The position numbers and the translations under genes are program-made. A stretch of DNA of 64,000 nt, from positions 53,113 to 117,112 of the forward strand of contig CAUJDD010000079.1 in the NCBI GenBank assembly GCA_963169295.1, given 5' to 3'. Positions 47,638-57,553 of this stretch are shown here, one piece after another. Below the pieces are notes generated by a model. It saw only the letters and a program-made list of their open reading frames with translations, was not told where the DNA came from and did no database searches. The first letter of the stretch is position 1. Every line of letters starts with the position of its first letter. Source of the DNA: UBA4416 sp020846025 (lineage in GTDB: Bacteria; Bacteroidota; Bacteroidia; B-17B0; Aurantibacillaceae).

Positions 47638-49743
47638 TTAGAACGCTATTCCTAAATTATAAAACACAAAACTCCACATATCGGCAAATTCTTCAATTTG
47701 TTTATCGGTAGGTTTACCTGCTCCATGACCGGCATCTTTGTCAATTCTAATTAATTGAGGGTTTTTACCAGTATTATTTTTTTGAAGCATTGCTGCAAAT
47801 TTGAATGAATGTGCTGGCACTACTCTATCATCGTGATCGCCTGTTAAAACCATAGTAGCTGGATATTCAGTTTGTTTTAAATTATGTAATGGAGAATATT
47901 TATACAAACACTCAAATTCATCTTTGTTTTCACTACAACCATAATCTACTGTCCAAGCTCTACCAATTGTAAATAATTGAAACCTTAACATATCTAAAAC
48001 TCCAACTGTAGGCAATGCTACTTTTGCAATGTCAGGACGTTGCGTCATAACAGCGCCAATTAATAACCCTCCATTACTTCTTCCATGAATAGCCATCTTT
48101 TGATGTGAAGTGTATTTGTTAGCTACTAAATATTCGCAAGCTGCAATAAAATCATCAAACACATTTTGCTTTTTACATTTTGTTCCATTCAAGTGCCATT
48201 CTTCACCATACTCACCTCCGCCACGAATATTTGGAACACAATAAATACCTCCAGCTTCTAAAAACACAGCCCTATCTATTCTAAACTCAGGTGCTATCGA
48301 AATATTAAACCCTCCATAACCATACATAAAACAAGGATTATTACCATTTAACTCTATCCCTTTTTTATGAGTAATAAACATAGATATTTTAGTTCCATCT
48401 TTACTTTTATAAAAAACTTGTTTCGTTTCATAGTCAGAAGATTTGAATGGAATAATTGGATTAAATATTCGTTTACTTGTCTTAGAGCGTGTATCAAAAA
48501 AATAAATATCCTCTGGATGTGTAAATGAAACGGTAGAATACAATGCAATATCTTCTTCTCTACTTGAGTTCACATAGGTTACTTTACAAAGTTCTGGTAA
48601 AGTTATTTCGTTTTCTATCTTGCCATTTATTGCGTGTAAAAACAATTTGGAATTAACTTGATGTAAATAATTGGTAATTATTTTGTTTCCGCAAAAAGAC
48701 ACACCCATTAATAAATCATCGTGTTGAGGAATTATCTCCGACCAGTTATCTTGACTTGGGTTATTTAAGCTTATTCGGATTAAACGATAACGTGGAGCTT
48801 TATGATTTGTAAGTACATAAAACTGATTCCCGATATTATCAATGATACTATACTCATTATCAAAATTTGTTACAATAGGTATCAGTTTATTTTGTGGAGA
48901 CGACAAATCTTTAATCATAACGCTTTGCCCACTGGTTGTTTCACTACCATAAATAATTAGGTAATTTTCGTCGTGTGTTGTTTGTGCCGAGAAATTACGA
49001 TTTGGATTTAATTTATCTTCATATATCAGTTGGTCGTTTGATTGAGGCGTGCCTAATTGATGGTAATATATTTTATGAAACTGATTTTTGTCGGTAAAGT
49101 CTTTTCCTGCTTTTGGCGCATCATATCGACTGTAATAAAAACCATTTCCTTTCCAAGCAACACCCGAGAACTTAACCCATTTAATCACTTCTGGTAAATC
49201 TTGATTTGTAAGACAGTTTTTAATATGTATTTCAACCCAATCGCTTCCTGCTTTTGATATACCATAGGCTAAATGTGCTGCATCTTTACTTAAAGCAAAA
49301 TTTGTTAACGAAACGGTTCCATCTTTAGATAATTCATTTGGATCTAGTAACACTTTAGGTTTTGATAATAAAGCATCTTGAACGTATAAAACCGATTGAT
49401 TTTGTAGGCCATTATTTCTTAACGAATAAAACTTATTGGCTTTCTTAAACATCATTGGGCGTTTTTCGTAGTTCCACAGCTCTGTGAGTCGAGCCTTTAC
49501 TTTTTCTTTAAAAGGAATTGTTTGTAAGTATTGATTTGTAAGCGCATTTTCAGCATCAATCCACGTCTTGGTGTCGGCCGAGTTTTCATCTTCTAACCAG
49601 CGATAAGGGTCATCTACTTTGGTTCCATGATAGTCGTCTGTTTGCTTAACAATTTTTGTTTCAGGATATATCCATTGAGCTTGCATATATAAAGATGAAA
49701 AAACAAGTGTTATTAAGCCAATTATCAGGTTGTAAAATCTCAT
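47638..49743 (-). CDS. Prolyl oligopeptidase family serine peptidase
   Basis: 701 residues with a signal peptide (LIIGLITLVFSSLYMQAQW), so exported to the periplasm or beyond. A beta-propeller covers about residues 75-420 and the alpha/beta-hydrolase domain 430-701. The catalytic triad is intact: Ser in IHGRSNGGLLIGA, Asp in GDHDDRVVPAHS, His in KDAGHGAGKPT. DDPYRWLEDENS near the N-terminus is a family signature. It cleaves peptides after proline. It lies 9 bp after the acyl-CoA carboxylase gene. Confidence 0.95.
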   Translation of the reverse strand: MRFYNLIIGLITLVFSSLYMQAQWIYPETKIVKQTDDYHGTKVDDPYRWLEDENSADTKTWIDAENALTNQYLQTIPFKEKVKARLTELWNYEKRPMMFKKANKFYSLRNNGLQNQSVLYVQDALLSKPKVLLDPNELSKDGTVSLTNFALSKDAAHLAYGISKAGSDWVEIHIKNCLTNQDLPEVIKWVKFSGVAWKGNGFYYSRYDAPKAGKDFTDKNQFHKIYYHQLGTPQSNDQLIYEDKLNPNRNFSAQTTHDENYLIIYGSETTSGQSVMIKDLSSPQNKLIPIVTNFDNEYSIIDNIGNQFYVLTNHKAPRYRLIRISLNNPSQDNWSEIIPQHDDLLMGVSFCGNKIITNYLHQVNSKLFLHAINGKIENEITLPELCKVTYVNSSREEDIALYSTVSFTHPEDIYFFDTRSKTSKRIFNPIIPFKSSDYETKQVFYKSKDGTKISMFITHKKGIELNGNNPCFMYGYGGFNISIAPEFRIDRAVFLEAGGIYCVPNIRGGGEYGEEWHLNGTKCKKQNVFDDFIAACEYLVANKYTSHQKMAIHGRSNGGLLIGAVMTQRPDIAKVALPTVGVLDMLRFQLFTIGRAWTVDYGCSENKDEFECLYKYSPLHNLKQTEYPATMVLTGDHDDRVVPAHSFKFAAMLQKNNTGKNPQLIRIDKDAGHGAGKPTDKQIEEFADMWSFVFYNLGIAF

Positions 49744-49752
49744 TAAAAAACT

Positions 49753-51345
49753 TTATAATGGAATATTGCCATGTTTCTTTTTAGGCAACTTATCTACTTT
49801 GTTTTCGAGCATTTTAAATGCCTTAATTAATTTCTCTCGTGTTTGTTCTGGTTTTATAACCTCATCAATAAATCCTCTTTCGGCGGCACGATACGGATTA
49901 GCAAACATAGTTTGATATTCTGTTTCTTTTTCTTTCCACTTTTCTTCTTTATTAGCAGCTGCCGAGATTTCATTTTTAAAAATAATTTCGGCGGCGCCTT
50001 TTGCTCCCATTACGGCAATTTCGGCACTTGGCCAAGCGTAATTCATATCAGCACCAATATGTTTACTATTCATCACATCATAAGCACCACCATAGGCTTT
50101 ACGAGTAATTACTGTAATACGAGGTACAGTGGCTTCGCTAAAAGCAAATAATAATTTTGCACCATTGGTAATAATTGCATTCCACTCTTGATCGGTTCCT
50201 GGTAAAAATCCCGGTACATCTTCAAATACTAATAAAGGAATATTAAAGCAATCGCAAAAACGCACAAAACGAGCTGCTTTAGTTGACGAATGAATATCTA
50301 ACACACCAGCCAAAACAGCAGGTTGATTTGCAACAATACCAATAGAACGTCCAGCTAATCGAGCAAAACCAACCACAATATTTTCAGCAAAGTGTTTATG
50401 TATTTCTAAAAAACTATTGTCATCAATTACTTTTTCAATCACCTCTCTAATGTCGTAAGGCTGATTAGCGTTATCCGGAATAATTGTATTTAACTCCGGA
50501 CGAAGTTCTGATCCTTTAAAATCATAAGGAATAGAAGGTGCATCTTCTTCACAATTTTGAGGAATGTATCCTAAAATTTGTTTAATATTATTAATGGCCT
50601 CTATTTCATTAGCACAAGCAAAATGTGTAACACCACTTTTAGAAGCATGAGTCATAGCTCCACCAAGCTCTTCAGACGTAACTTCTTCGTGAGTAACAGT
50701 TTTTACTACATTGGGTCCAGTAACAAACATGTAACTCGTATTTTCTACCATTAAAATAAAATCGGTCATAGCAGGACTATATACTGCACCACCCGCACAT
50801 GGTCCCATAATTCCAGATAACTGAGGAATTACACCACTAGCTCTTACATTTCTATAAAAAATATCGGCATAACCACCTAATGACACCACACCTTCTTGAA
50901 TACGCGCTCCACCACTATCATTTAATCCAATAAATGGAGCGCCATTTTTCATAGCTAAATCCATTACCTTACAAATTTTTTCGGCATGAGTTTCAGATAA
51001 CGAACCTCCAAATACAGTAAAATCTTGAGAAAACACATACACTAATCTTCCATTCACTGTTCCGTAACCCGTTACTACACCATCTCCTAAATATTGTTCT
51101 TTATCTAATCCAAAATCTTTGCTTCGATGAGTAACCATCATTCCTATTTCTTCAAAACTTCCTTCATCTAATAAAAAGTGAATGCGCTCACGAGCTGTTA
51201 ACTTTCCTTTTTTATGTTGGGAGTCTATACGTTTTTGTCCACCTCCCAATAAAGCTTCGGCTTGCTTTTTCTCTAGTAAAGTAATTTTAGCATTCATAGT
51301 ATTTTCTTGTTCTTTGGTATGTTTAGTTAAAGTATCTTGTGCCAT
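49753..51345 (-). CDS. Acyl-CoA (propionyl-CoA) carboxylase beta subunit
   Basis: 530 residues, a biotin-dependent carboxyltransferase. It has KKGKLTARERIHFLLDEGSFEEIG (positions about 45-68, the N-terminal signature), FIGLNDSGGARIQEGV, GPCAGGAVYSPAMTDF (carboxybiotin site), PGFLPGTDQEW and ITRKAYGGAYDVM (acyl-CoA site). It transfers CO2 from carboxybiotin to propionyl-CoA or a related substrate. An internal ATG at 51297 (MNAKITLL) may be the true start. No biotin carboxylase or carrier gene is adjacent. Confidence 0.92.
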   Translation of the reverse strand: MAQDTLTKHTKEQENTMNAKITLLEKKQAEALLGGGQKRIDSQHKKGKLTARERIHFLLDEGSFEEIGMMVTHRSKDFGLDKEQYLGDGVVTGYGTVNGRLVYVFSQDFTVFGGSLSETHAEKICKVMDLAMKNGAPFIGLNDSGGARIQEGVVSLGGYADIFYRNVRASGVIPQLSGIMGPCAGGAVYSPAMTDFILMVENTSYMFVTGPNVVKTVTHEEVTSEELGGAMTHASKSGVTHFACANEIEAINNIKQILGYIPQNCEEDAPSIPYDFKGSELRPELNTIIPDNANQPYDIREVIEKVIDDNSFLEIHKHFAENIVVGFARLAGRSIGIVANQPAVLAGVLDIHSSTKAARFVRFCDCFNIPLLVFEDVPGFLPGTDQEWNAIITNGAKLLFAFSEATVPRITVITRKAYGGAYDVMNSKHIGADMNYAWPSAEIAVMGAKGAAEIIFKNEISAAANKEEKWKEKETEYQTMFANPYRAAERGFIDEVIKPEQTREKLIKAFKMLENKVDKLPKKKHGNIPL

Positions 51346-51402
51346 TTTTCAAATTAGATTGCTTAGTTTTTAATGCTTTAAATATACTATTTTACAAGTA
51401 TA

Positions 51403-52647
51403 TTATTCTTTTTTAGGGCGATGAAATGATTTTTTCTTAAAGCCCGATTTGTAATGTTTATTATTTGGCTTATGTCTTGGGTTTTGTTTCTTTTGCGCTT
51501 CTGGATTGTATTCTGGGGCTTTTCCAAAGGCTTCAGGAACTGGTAGTTTTACCACATCTATTCCCATCAAGGCCTCAATTTGTGAAAAACGAACCTGATC
51601 TTTGTCATTTATAAACGTAATGGCCACCCCTTCTTTTGCTGCACGTGCTGTTCTGCCTATGCGATGTATGTAGTCTTCAGGATCGGGTGGTACATCATAA
51701 TTTACTACTAAGCTAATACCTTCTACATCAATGCCTCGAGATAAAATATCGGTTCCAATCAATATGCGTAAATGTCGATTTTTAAAGTTACGCATAATTT
51801 CTTCTCGCTCTGTTTGCTCCAAATCTGATGAAAAACCCTTTACTGAGTAATTGAGTGCATGAAATGTTTTATATAATTCTTTTACTTTTTCTTTAGTTGA
51901 TGAAAAAATAATAACAGAAGAATAATCTTCATTCTTTAAAATTTCTTTTAAGATACTTTGTTTTTGGTTCTCAAATACCACATAAGCTTGCTGAACGATA
52001 CCCGCAGCAGGTTTTGAAATGGCGATATTAATTTGTTCGGGTTCGTGTAATATTTGATGTGCCAGTGTTCTAATTTTTGGTGCCATGGTAGCTGAAAACA
52101 TAATGTTTTGGCGATGCTGAGGCAAGTATTTAAAAATAAATTTTAAATCATCTATAAATCCCATATCCAACATTCTATCCGCCTCATCTAAAACCAAATG
52201 TTTTAAGGTTTCAAATTTTATATCACCCGATTGTAAAAGAGCTATTAATCTACCAGGTGTAGCTACAATAATATCAACTCCGTTTTCAATGGCTTTTGCT
52301 TGATTAGCCCAAGCTACACCATCGTTTCCTCCGTAAATAGGAATAGAACTTACATTACAAAAATAGGCCAAAGCTTCTATTTGTTGGTCAATTTGTAATA
52401 CCAATTCACGAGTAGGTGCTATAATTAATGTATTAATACCCTTACTTTGAGATTTTACAATTTTATCAATAATAGGTAAAACAAAAGCTGCTGTTTTACC
52501 AGTACCTGTTTGAGCACAAGCAATAAGGTCTTTATTATTTTGAATAACGGGAATTGCTTGTTGTTGAATAGGTGTAGGAGTTTTATAGCCAACCGTTAAT
52601 AAGCCCTCCGTTAACGCCTCACCAAAATTAAAATCGTTGAAAGTCAA
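51403..52647 (-). CDS. DEAD-box RNA helicase (RhlE-like)
   Basis: 414 residues. The helicase motifs are all present: Q motif (PTPIQQQAIP), Walker A AQTGTGKT, PTRELVLQI, DEAD (VLDEADRMLDMGF), SAT (MFSATMAPK), and HRIGRTARA. A basic C-terminal tail (KKQNPRHKPNNKHYKSGFKK) probably binds RNA. It unwinds RNA in ribosome assembly or decay. It lies 57 bp upstream of the acyl-CoA carboxylase gene on the same strand. Confidence 0.95.
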   Translation of the reverse strand: MTFNDFNFGEALTEGLLTVGYKTPTPIQQQAIPVIQNNKDLIACAQTGTGKTAAFVLPIIDKIVKSQSKGINTLIIAPTRELVLQIDQQIEALAYFCNVSSIPIYGGNDGVAWANQAKAIENGVDIIVATPGRLIALLQSGDIKFETLKHLVLDEADRMLDMGFIDDLKFIFKYLPQHRQNIMFSATMAPKIRTLAHQILHEPEQINIAISKPAAGIVQQAYVVFENQKQSILKEILKNEDYSSVIIFSSTKEKVKELYKTFHALNYSVKGFSSDLEQTEREEIMRNFKNRHLRILIGTDILSRGIDVEGISLVVNYDVPPDPEDYIHRIGRTARAAKEGVAITFINDKDQVRFSQIEALMGIDVVKLPVPEAFGKAPEYNPEAQKKQNPRHKPNNKHYKSGFKKKSFHRPKKE

Positions 52648-52781
52648 TGTACAATAAATAAAAAAATTAAGAGTACTAATTTACAGTTTTTAAAGCGGAA
52701 TAGCGATAAATTAATGGAATTTGTAAGCATTTTAAAACAAAAGAAAGGGCATAAAATATTGTACAAATTCACAAAATAATG

Positions 52782-52789
52782 TATATTTG
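52782..52789 (+). promoter_or_regulatory. Promoter of the tRNA-Leu gene
   Basis: TATATTTG matches TAnnTTTG, with TTG at 52759-52761 giving a 20-bp spacer, the usual -33/-7 spacing. The tRNA starts 12 bp further on. This is the best promoter match in the window. Confidence 0.7.
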
Positions 52790-52800
52790 CGCCTCACAAT

Positions 52801-52882
52801 GCGGATGTGGCGTAATTGGTAGCCGCACCAGACTTAGGATCTGGCGCCGCGAGGCGTGGGGGTTCGAGTCCCTTCATCCGCA
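52801..52882 (+). tRNA. tRNA-Leu (anticodon TAG)
   Basis: The acceptor stem GCGGATG pairs with CATCCGC. The anticodon stem CCAGA/TCTGG encloses the loop CTTAGGA, giving anticodon TAG (CUA codons, Leu). A long variable arm (CGCCGCGAGGCGTG) is the class II feature, and GGTTCGAGTCC is the T arm. CCA is not encoded; the discriminator is A. Confidence 0.95.
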
Positions 52883-52883
52883 C

Positions 52884-52914
52884 AAAAAAGCAGAGATTTT
52901 GTCTCTGCTTTTTT
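52884..52914 (+). terminator. Rho-independent terminator after tRNA-Leu
   Basis: A 13-bp stem (AAAAAAGCAGAGA / TCTCTGCTTTTTT) with a 5-base loop directly after the tRNA 3' end. Confidence 0.9.
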
Positions 52915-53021
52915 AATTTTAAATCCATAAGATTATACCAAACACAAGTATAATTTTAAGAAGTTGTTTAAAGTGTTTCTTTTTAATCAGCGTAACTCAT
53001 CATCAAGTAGTAAACTGAAGA

Positions 53022-53987
53022 CTATTCAAATCTTAAATTGCTAATATCAATTTCATTCATACACTTAAAGTGTTTCTTGGGGCATTGATTATATCCAAGT
53101 TTAGAACAAGGACGACATTGTAAATTTTTCACTTCTAAAATTTGTGATTGATGTCCAGGAAAGTACGCGCTCATTCCAAATTCGGGAACTGTATTTCCCC
53201 ATATAGAAATGATATTTTTTTTATAAGCAGCCGCAATATGCATTAATCCAGTATCAGAAGTAATAACATAATGAGCTTGTCTTACAAGTGATGCTGATTG
53301 ATTAATAGAAAAAATTCCACAAGCATTAAATGTCGTCTCTTTAAATATCTGATGTAATTCATTTGCAACTACATTGTCTTCCTTGCCCCCAAGTAAAACA
53401 AGTGGTAAGGGGCTTTTCTGACAAATCTCTTTTAATTTTTGAAGTGGAATTTTCTTAGTATAATATGAACCACCAACAACTAAAGCATGATATCCATTTA
53501 AAAACTGAGGCGGTAAAACCTCGGAAAGATTCACCTCATCCTTTGACGAAATAAAATAATCTAATCCCTTTCCATCATTTTTTACATTCCATGTTATAAC
53601 TGTATCTAAGTATCTATCTACAATATGTACTGAAGGTAAAACATCTTTTTTTAATTTTACTTTAAGAAACTTCTCCCAATTAAGTTTATTAAATGAATAC
53701 GATTTTGTTTTTAATGCCCATTTTAATTTTAAACTTCTTAAGTTATGATGCAAATCAATGATATAATCGTACTGCTCGGCTCGTAATTCGGTAATGATTT
53801 CGTTTAATGAATCTTGAAAGGTATGAATTTTATCTAAATAAGGATTATGCTCAATAAGGTTTAAAAACTTTTGTTTGGTTATATAATGTACTTCCGCCTC
53901 GTTTAGTTGTTTTTTCAAACATCTAATAACTGGTGTAGTTAATACAATGTCTCCTATAGAGCTAAATCTAACTATTAAGAATTTCAA
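53022..53987 (-). CDS. Glycosyltransferase family 9 (heptosyltransferase-like)
   Basis: 321 residues. The N-terminus FLIVRFSSIGDIVLTTPVIR is diagnostic for the GT9/WaaF group. Other landmarks are ALVVGGSYYTKKIP, YVITSDTGLMHIAAAYKK (donor-binding region) and the Cys-containing CRPCSKLGYNQCPK. It transfers heptose or a related sugar from a nucleotide donor in LPS core assembly at the inner membrane. It follows the small lipoprotein gene by 7 bp. Confidence 0.92.
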   Translation of the reverse strand: MKFLIVRFSSIGDIVLTTPVIRCLKKQLNEAEVHYITKQKFLNLIEHNPYLDKIHTFQDSLNEIITELRAEQYDYIIDLHHNLRSLKLKWALKTKSYSFNKLNWEKFLKVKLKKDVLPSVHIVDRYLDTVITWNVKNDGKGLDYFISSKDEVNLSEVLPPQFLNGYHALVVGGSYYTKKIPLQKLKEICQKSPLPLVLLGGKEDNVVANELHQIFKETTFNACGIFSINQSASLVRQAHYVITSDTGLMHIAAAYKKNIISIWGNTVPEFGMSAYFPGHQSQILEVKNLQCRPCSKLGYNQCPKKHFKCMNEIDISNLRFE

Positions 53988-53994
53988 AGTGATG

Positions 53995-54459
53995 TTATTT
54001 AGGCAATAAATGATACTCCGTTACTTTTCCATTACCATCTACCTTTCTTACCCACATCTCTTTCTCATATAATTTCAAGATTTGATAAGAACATGGGTTA
54101 GGCACATTACCATAAGTAATTGATGTGGGAGTAAGGGTTATATCATCCTTATTAGAGGTAAAACTCCATGTTCCGCTTTCGGTATTGGTAACATTACCTA
54201 CTAATGGAATTGCAACATAATATGATATTGAATAGCTTCCACTTTTTGTGAAGTTAATAGTATAATCTTTATATATATTAGAAAAATAAGCGGCAGAATC
54301 AACATTATTAATTAACAATTTATCTATTTTCCAAGTATTAGCTACACGTTCTTTTTTTAATCGTAAACTTATCAAAGGTCCTTCTGGATATTTCTTACAT
54401 TGCGAGAAAACACCTATAAATAATACAGCTATTAGTGCAAATTTTATTAAATATTTCAT
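53995..54459 (-). CDS. Lipocalin-like lipoprotein of unknown function
   Basis: 154 residues with signal peptide and lipobox (VFSQC, Cys about 21). The mature part looks like the lipocalin-like/DUF4923 type common in Bacteroidota (VANTWKIDKLLI, SGTWSFTSNKDDITLTP). No ligand is known. It is divergent from tatD and close to the GT9 gene. Confidence 0.75.
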   Translation of the reverse strand: MKYLIKFALIAVLFIGVFSQCKKYPEGPLISLRLKKERVANTWKIDKLLINNVDSAAYFSNIYKDYTINFTKSGSYSISYYVAIPLVGNVTNTESGTWSFTSNKDDITLTPTSITYGNVPNPCSYQILKLYEKEMWVRKVDGNGKVTEYHLLPK

Positions 54460-54508
54460 TTAATAGATATTGATTAAATTTACCCACAAAAATAACGAAA
54501 TTTGTTGA

Positions 54509-55273
54509 ATGTTTATAGATACCCATACACATCTTTATTCGGAGGAATATAATACGAATCGATATGAGTTAATACAAGATGCTCTCAATAATGGAGTAAG
54601 CCGTTTGTATATGCCTAACATTGATAGTAGTAGTATAGATGAGATGTTGAAAGTAGAGGTGCATTTTCCTGAACAATGCTTTGCCATGATGGGTATTCAC
54701 CCTTGTTCGGTTAAAGAAAATTATCGAGAGGAATTAAATATTGTAAAACAATGGCTGGAACTACGCCGATTTTCTGCAATTGGAGAAATTGGCATGGATT
54801 TATACTGGGACAAAACATTTATAAAAGAACAAGAGCTGGTTTTTAAAGAACAATTGTATTGGGCTTTAGAATACAACTACCCTATAGTTATACATTGTCG
54901 CAATGCATTTGATGAGATATTTGAAATTTTAAAATCATTTGAAAAATTACCCAAAGGTATTTTCCATTGTTTTAGTGGTGATCTTGTTCAAGCACAAAAA
55001 ATTTTATCGTTAGGAAATTTTAAGTTGGGGATAGGCGGGGTAGTAACTTTTAAAAATTCAGGACTAGATAAGGTAGTTGAACAATTAAGTCTACAAGATA
55101 TAGTTTTGGAAACCGATGCCCCCTACTTAGCACCAGTACCTTATCGTGGCAAACGCAACGAGAGTGCCTATCTTCCTATTATTGCACAAAAAATTGCCGA
55201 TATAAAACAAGTTACATTAAAAGAAGTTGCCACTATTACAACTCAAAACGCACTCGATATTTTTGAAAACTAA
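54509..55273 (+). CDS. TatD-family DNase
   Basis: 254 residues. The metal-binding motifs are all present: DTHTHLYS at the N-terminus, GEIGMDLYWD, IVIHCRNAF, GIFHCFSG and ETDAPYLAP. It is a cytoplasmic metal-dependent deoxyribonuclease/hydrolase. The downstream membrane-protein gene begins within its last 47 bp in another frame. Confidence 0.94.
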   Translation: MFIDTHTHLYSEEYNTNRYELIQDALNNGVSRLYMPNIDSSSIDEMLKVEVHFPEQCFAMMGIHPCSVKENYREELNIVKQWLELRRFSAIGEIGMDLYWDKTFIKEQELVFKEQLYWALEYNYPIVIHCRNAFDEIFEILKSFEKLPKGIFHCFSGDLVQAQKILSLGNFKLGIGGVVTFKNSGLDKVVEQLSLQDIVLETDAPYLAPVPYRGKRNESAYLPIIAQKIADIKQVTLKEVATITTQNALDIFEN

Positions 55274-56111
55274 TTCTTTTATATCTTCTCCATTTATTCA
55301 AACCATTGTATATGGAAATATATTTATTGCACTTTGTGCTTTATCACAAGTATTACTTACCTATCATTTATTTCCAATTCCACTAAATTTCGAGAACAAT
55401 TCATACTTATTATTTGTATTACTTTCTACTTATTTACAATACAATGTACAACGAGGTTATAGCATTTTGAGTCATCATGATTCACAATCTGATAGAGGGC
55501 AATGGGTGATGAAACATAAAAAGATAATGCTTTATAGTATTATAGCTTGTCTTATCATTGTTTTATTTTTATGTAATAACTTAAGTTATACTTCAATAGG
55601 CATTATGATTGGAGCCGAAGCAATTTCTACTTTATATTACATGCAACCTTTTAATCTTCGCCGTTTTGGGTATATAAAACCTTTTTTAATTTCAATGGTG
55701 TGGGTTATGAGTTGCGTGTTAGTTCCACTCATTGAAAATGATTTACTAAGTAAACACAGTATGTGGTTTATCTTTTCACAATTCGTATTTATATCTGTAT
55801 TGTGTATGTTGTTTGATATAAAAGATAATGATAAAGATTATTTAGAAGGTGTTAATACTTATGCAAATCGTTTTGGAGAAAAAACAACTAAAATTATTTG
55901 TGCAAGCCTTATACTCTTTGGATTTATTAGTTTTTATATTTTTAATCCTTATTACTTATACACTCTACTCTCAATTATACTTCGCTCTATTCTATTTATT
56001 ACTATTCTTATTACTAACGAAAAACGTCATGCCTTCTATTATTATTTGTGGGTAGATGGTTTATTAATTTTACAGACTATTTTATTTTTCTTAATAGATC
56101 CTATTTTTTAG
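55227..56111 (+). CDS. UbiA-like multi-pass membrane protein
   Basis: 294 residues, about eight hydrophobic segments (for example IIACLIIVLFLCNNLSY, FLISMVWVMSCVLVPLI). The loop FDIKDNDKDYLEGVNTYA, with the acidic residues expected of the second prenyl-diphosphate-binding motif, and NVQRGYSIL in place of the first motif suggest a UbiA-superfamily member, but the first DxxxD is not intact, so activity is uncertain. The start overlaps tatD by 47 bp; no better in-frame start is obvious. It ends 4 bp from the convergent TonB gene. Confidence 0.7.
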   Translation: MPLLQLKTHSIFLKTNSFISSPFIQTIVYGNIFIALCALSQVLLTYHLFPIPLNFENNSYLLFVLLSTYLQYNVQRGYSILSHHDSQSDRGQWVMKHKKIMLYSIIACLIIVLFLCNNLSYTSIGIMIGAEAISTLYYMQPFNLRRFGYIKPFLISMVWVMSCVLVPLIENDLLSKHSMWFIFSQFVFISVLCMLFDIKDNDKDYLEGVNTYANRFGEKTTKIICASLILFGFISFYIFNPYYLYTLLSIILRSILFITILITNEKRHAFYYYLWVDGLLILQTILFFLIDPIF

Positions 56112-56115
56112 ATTT

Positions 56116-56940
56116 CTATTTCAACTTAAATGCAACTGGAATATTAAACCTTACTTTTACAGGCTTTCCATCTTGGCGACCCACTTTTTTCCATTTTGGT
56201 AACTTATTAATTACGCGCAACACCTCTTCATCGCAACCATAACCAATTCCTTTTAAAATTTTAGCTCCTTCTACCATGCCATTTTCATTTACTACAAAAG
56301 AGACGAATACAGTTCCTTCTTGTCCTATTTCTCTAGCTAATGTTGGGTAAACAATGTTTCTGGCAACAAAACTTAATAAGGCTGCAGTTCCACCTTCAAA
56401 CTCTGGCATATCTTGTACAATTACATATTCGGTAGTACTTGTATTGAGTGTTGATCCAGTTTGATTTGTCCCTACATTCAACGTACTAGTCTCAGTACCG
56501 GTTGTTGAATTTCCTGTAGCCATATTCGATCCATTACCATTTACAGGATTATCTAAAGCCGTAATTGAAGTAGTTGATGTTGTTTCATCTATAATTTGTG
56601 TTACCATATTACTTGGTGGCGCCACTGATGCTTCGGAATGTTGTTCGATTGTATGACTAGGTTGATTCGGAGTTAAATCAATTTTTGTTTCGTATATGAG
56701 TGGTTCAGGCTTTAGGTCATCCAATAATAAAGGTTTTGGTGTTTCTACAAAGATGGAGTATTTATTATATACTAATGTACTAATAAATAATATGGCAAGT
56801 AGTAGGCCAATACTTAGTAATGCTTTAAATATCGTACTATTATAATGCTGTCTAATATCGTATGCCCCATAACTTTTATTTCTTTTTTCAAATACTAATT
56901 CGTTTAACTTATTAGCATTAATTCCAAGTATATTCATCAT
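56116..56940 (-). CDS. Energy transducer TonB family protein
   Basis: 274 residues. A short cytoplasmic N-terminus (KRNKSYGAYDIRQHY) precedes one membrane segment (about residues 37-57, ALLSIGLLLAILFISTLVYN). A Pro/Thr/Ser/Asn-rich periplasmic linker follows. The C-terminal TonB domain (about 185-274: MPEFEGGTAALLSFVARNIVYP, positions about 180-201, then GTVFVSFVVNENG and PVKVRFNIPVAFKLK) is intact. It couples the proton motive force to outer-membrane transporters. No ExbB/D nearby. Confidence 0.92.
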   Translation of the reverse strand: MMNILGINANKLNELVFEKRNKSYGAYDIRQHYNSTIFKALLSIGLLLAILFISTLVYNKYSIFVETPKPLLLDDLKPEPLIYETKIDLTPNQPSHTIEQHSEASVAPPSNMVTQIIDETTSTTSITALDNPVNGNGSNMATGNSTTGTETSTLNVGTNQTGSTLNTSTTEYVIVQDMPEFEGGTAALLSFVARNIVYPTLAREIGQEGTVFVSFVVNENGMVEGAKILKGIGYGCDEEVLRVINKLPKWKKVGRQDGKPVKVRFNIPVAFKLK

Positions 56941-57009
56941 TGCTATTTTGTTTAAAAGGGTTAAACATTTTACTAATTATTTGTAAAGGTATTTTCAATA
57001 AAAACAAAA

Positions 57010-57034
57010 AACCACCTTGGATTGAAAGGTGGTT
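57010..57034 (-). terminator. Terminator after the small lipoprotein gene
   Basis: A 9-bp stem (AACCACCTT / AAGGTGGTT) with a 7-base loop and a T-rich 3' side on the minus strand, about 45 bp past the stop at 57078. Confidence 0.75.
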
Positions 57035-57077
57035 GCAATGAATTGGTAAGTGGTAGGTTACAGACTAAAAATGGTTT

Positions 57078-57497
57078 CTATTGTTTAGTGTAGGTAGCCG
57101 TACAACTATCTCTATTTGACGAGATAGTTGTTGTGTAGGTTAAGTTTATATTACTACTACTAGTAAGTGTACCAGAACCTTGCGTAAAGCCAAGAGAGCC
57201 TAACTGCTGATAAGGAATGGTTAAAACATTATTATTTACAGAAGCCCTAGCACTTACTGATAAACCAGAGAAATTGCTTATCAACACCTCGGTTGAATTA
57301 GTGGTTGATTTTGAGATGGTAACATTATGTGTATTCGTTCCAGCCACTGCACTATTTTCGGTAACATGCCATTGCGCTTCAAATTTATCCCGTGCATCAG
57401 TTGTAGGAGATGGAGAATTTGGATCATTATCTTTATCAGGCGCACAAGAGGCAAAAAATAAAGCAAAAGGAATTATAAATTTTAAAATCTGTTTCAT
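57078..57497 (-). CDS. Small predicted lipoprotein
   Basis: 139 residues from the ATG at 57497 (MKQILKFIIPFALFFASC), which gives a clean lipobox at FASC; the longer frame to 57530 adds 11 residues and is less likely. The mature protein is short, beta-rich, Thr/Ser-rich (NVTISKSTTNSTEVLISN, SSNINLTYTTTISSN). The family is unknown. A terminator follows. Confidence 0.7.
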   Translation of the reverse strand: MKQILKFIIPFALFFASCAPDKDNDPNSPSPTTDARDKFEAQWHVTENSAVAGTNTHNVTISKSTTNSTEVLISNFSGLSVSARASVNNNVLTIPYQQLGSLGFTQGSGTLTSSSNINLTYTTTISSNRDSCTATYTKQ

Positions 57498-57553
57498 TGT
57501 ATTAATTGAATTATTGCTTATATGTTTCAAAAATCATTCCATAATGCTTTTAC

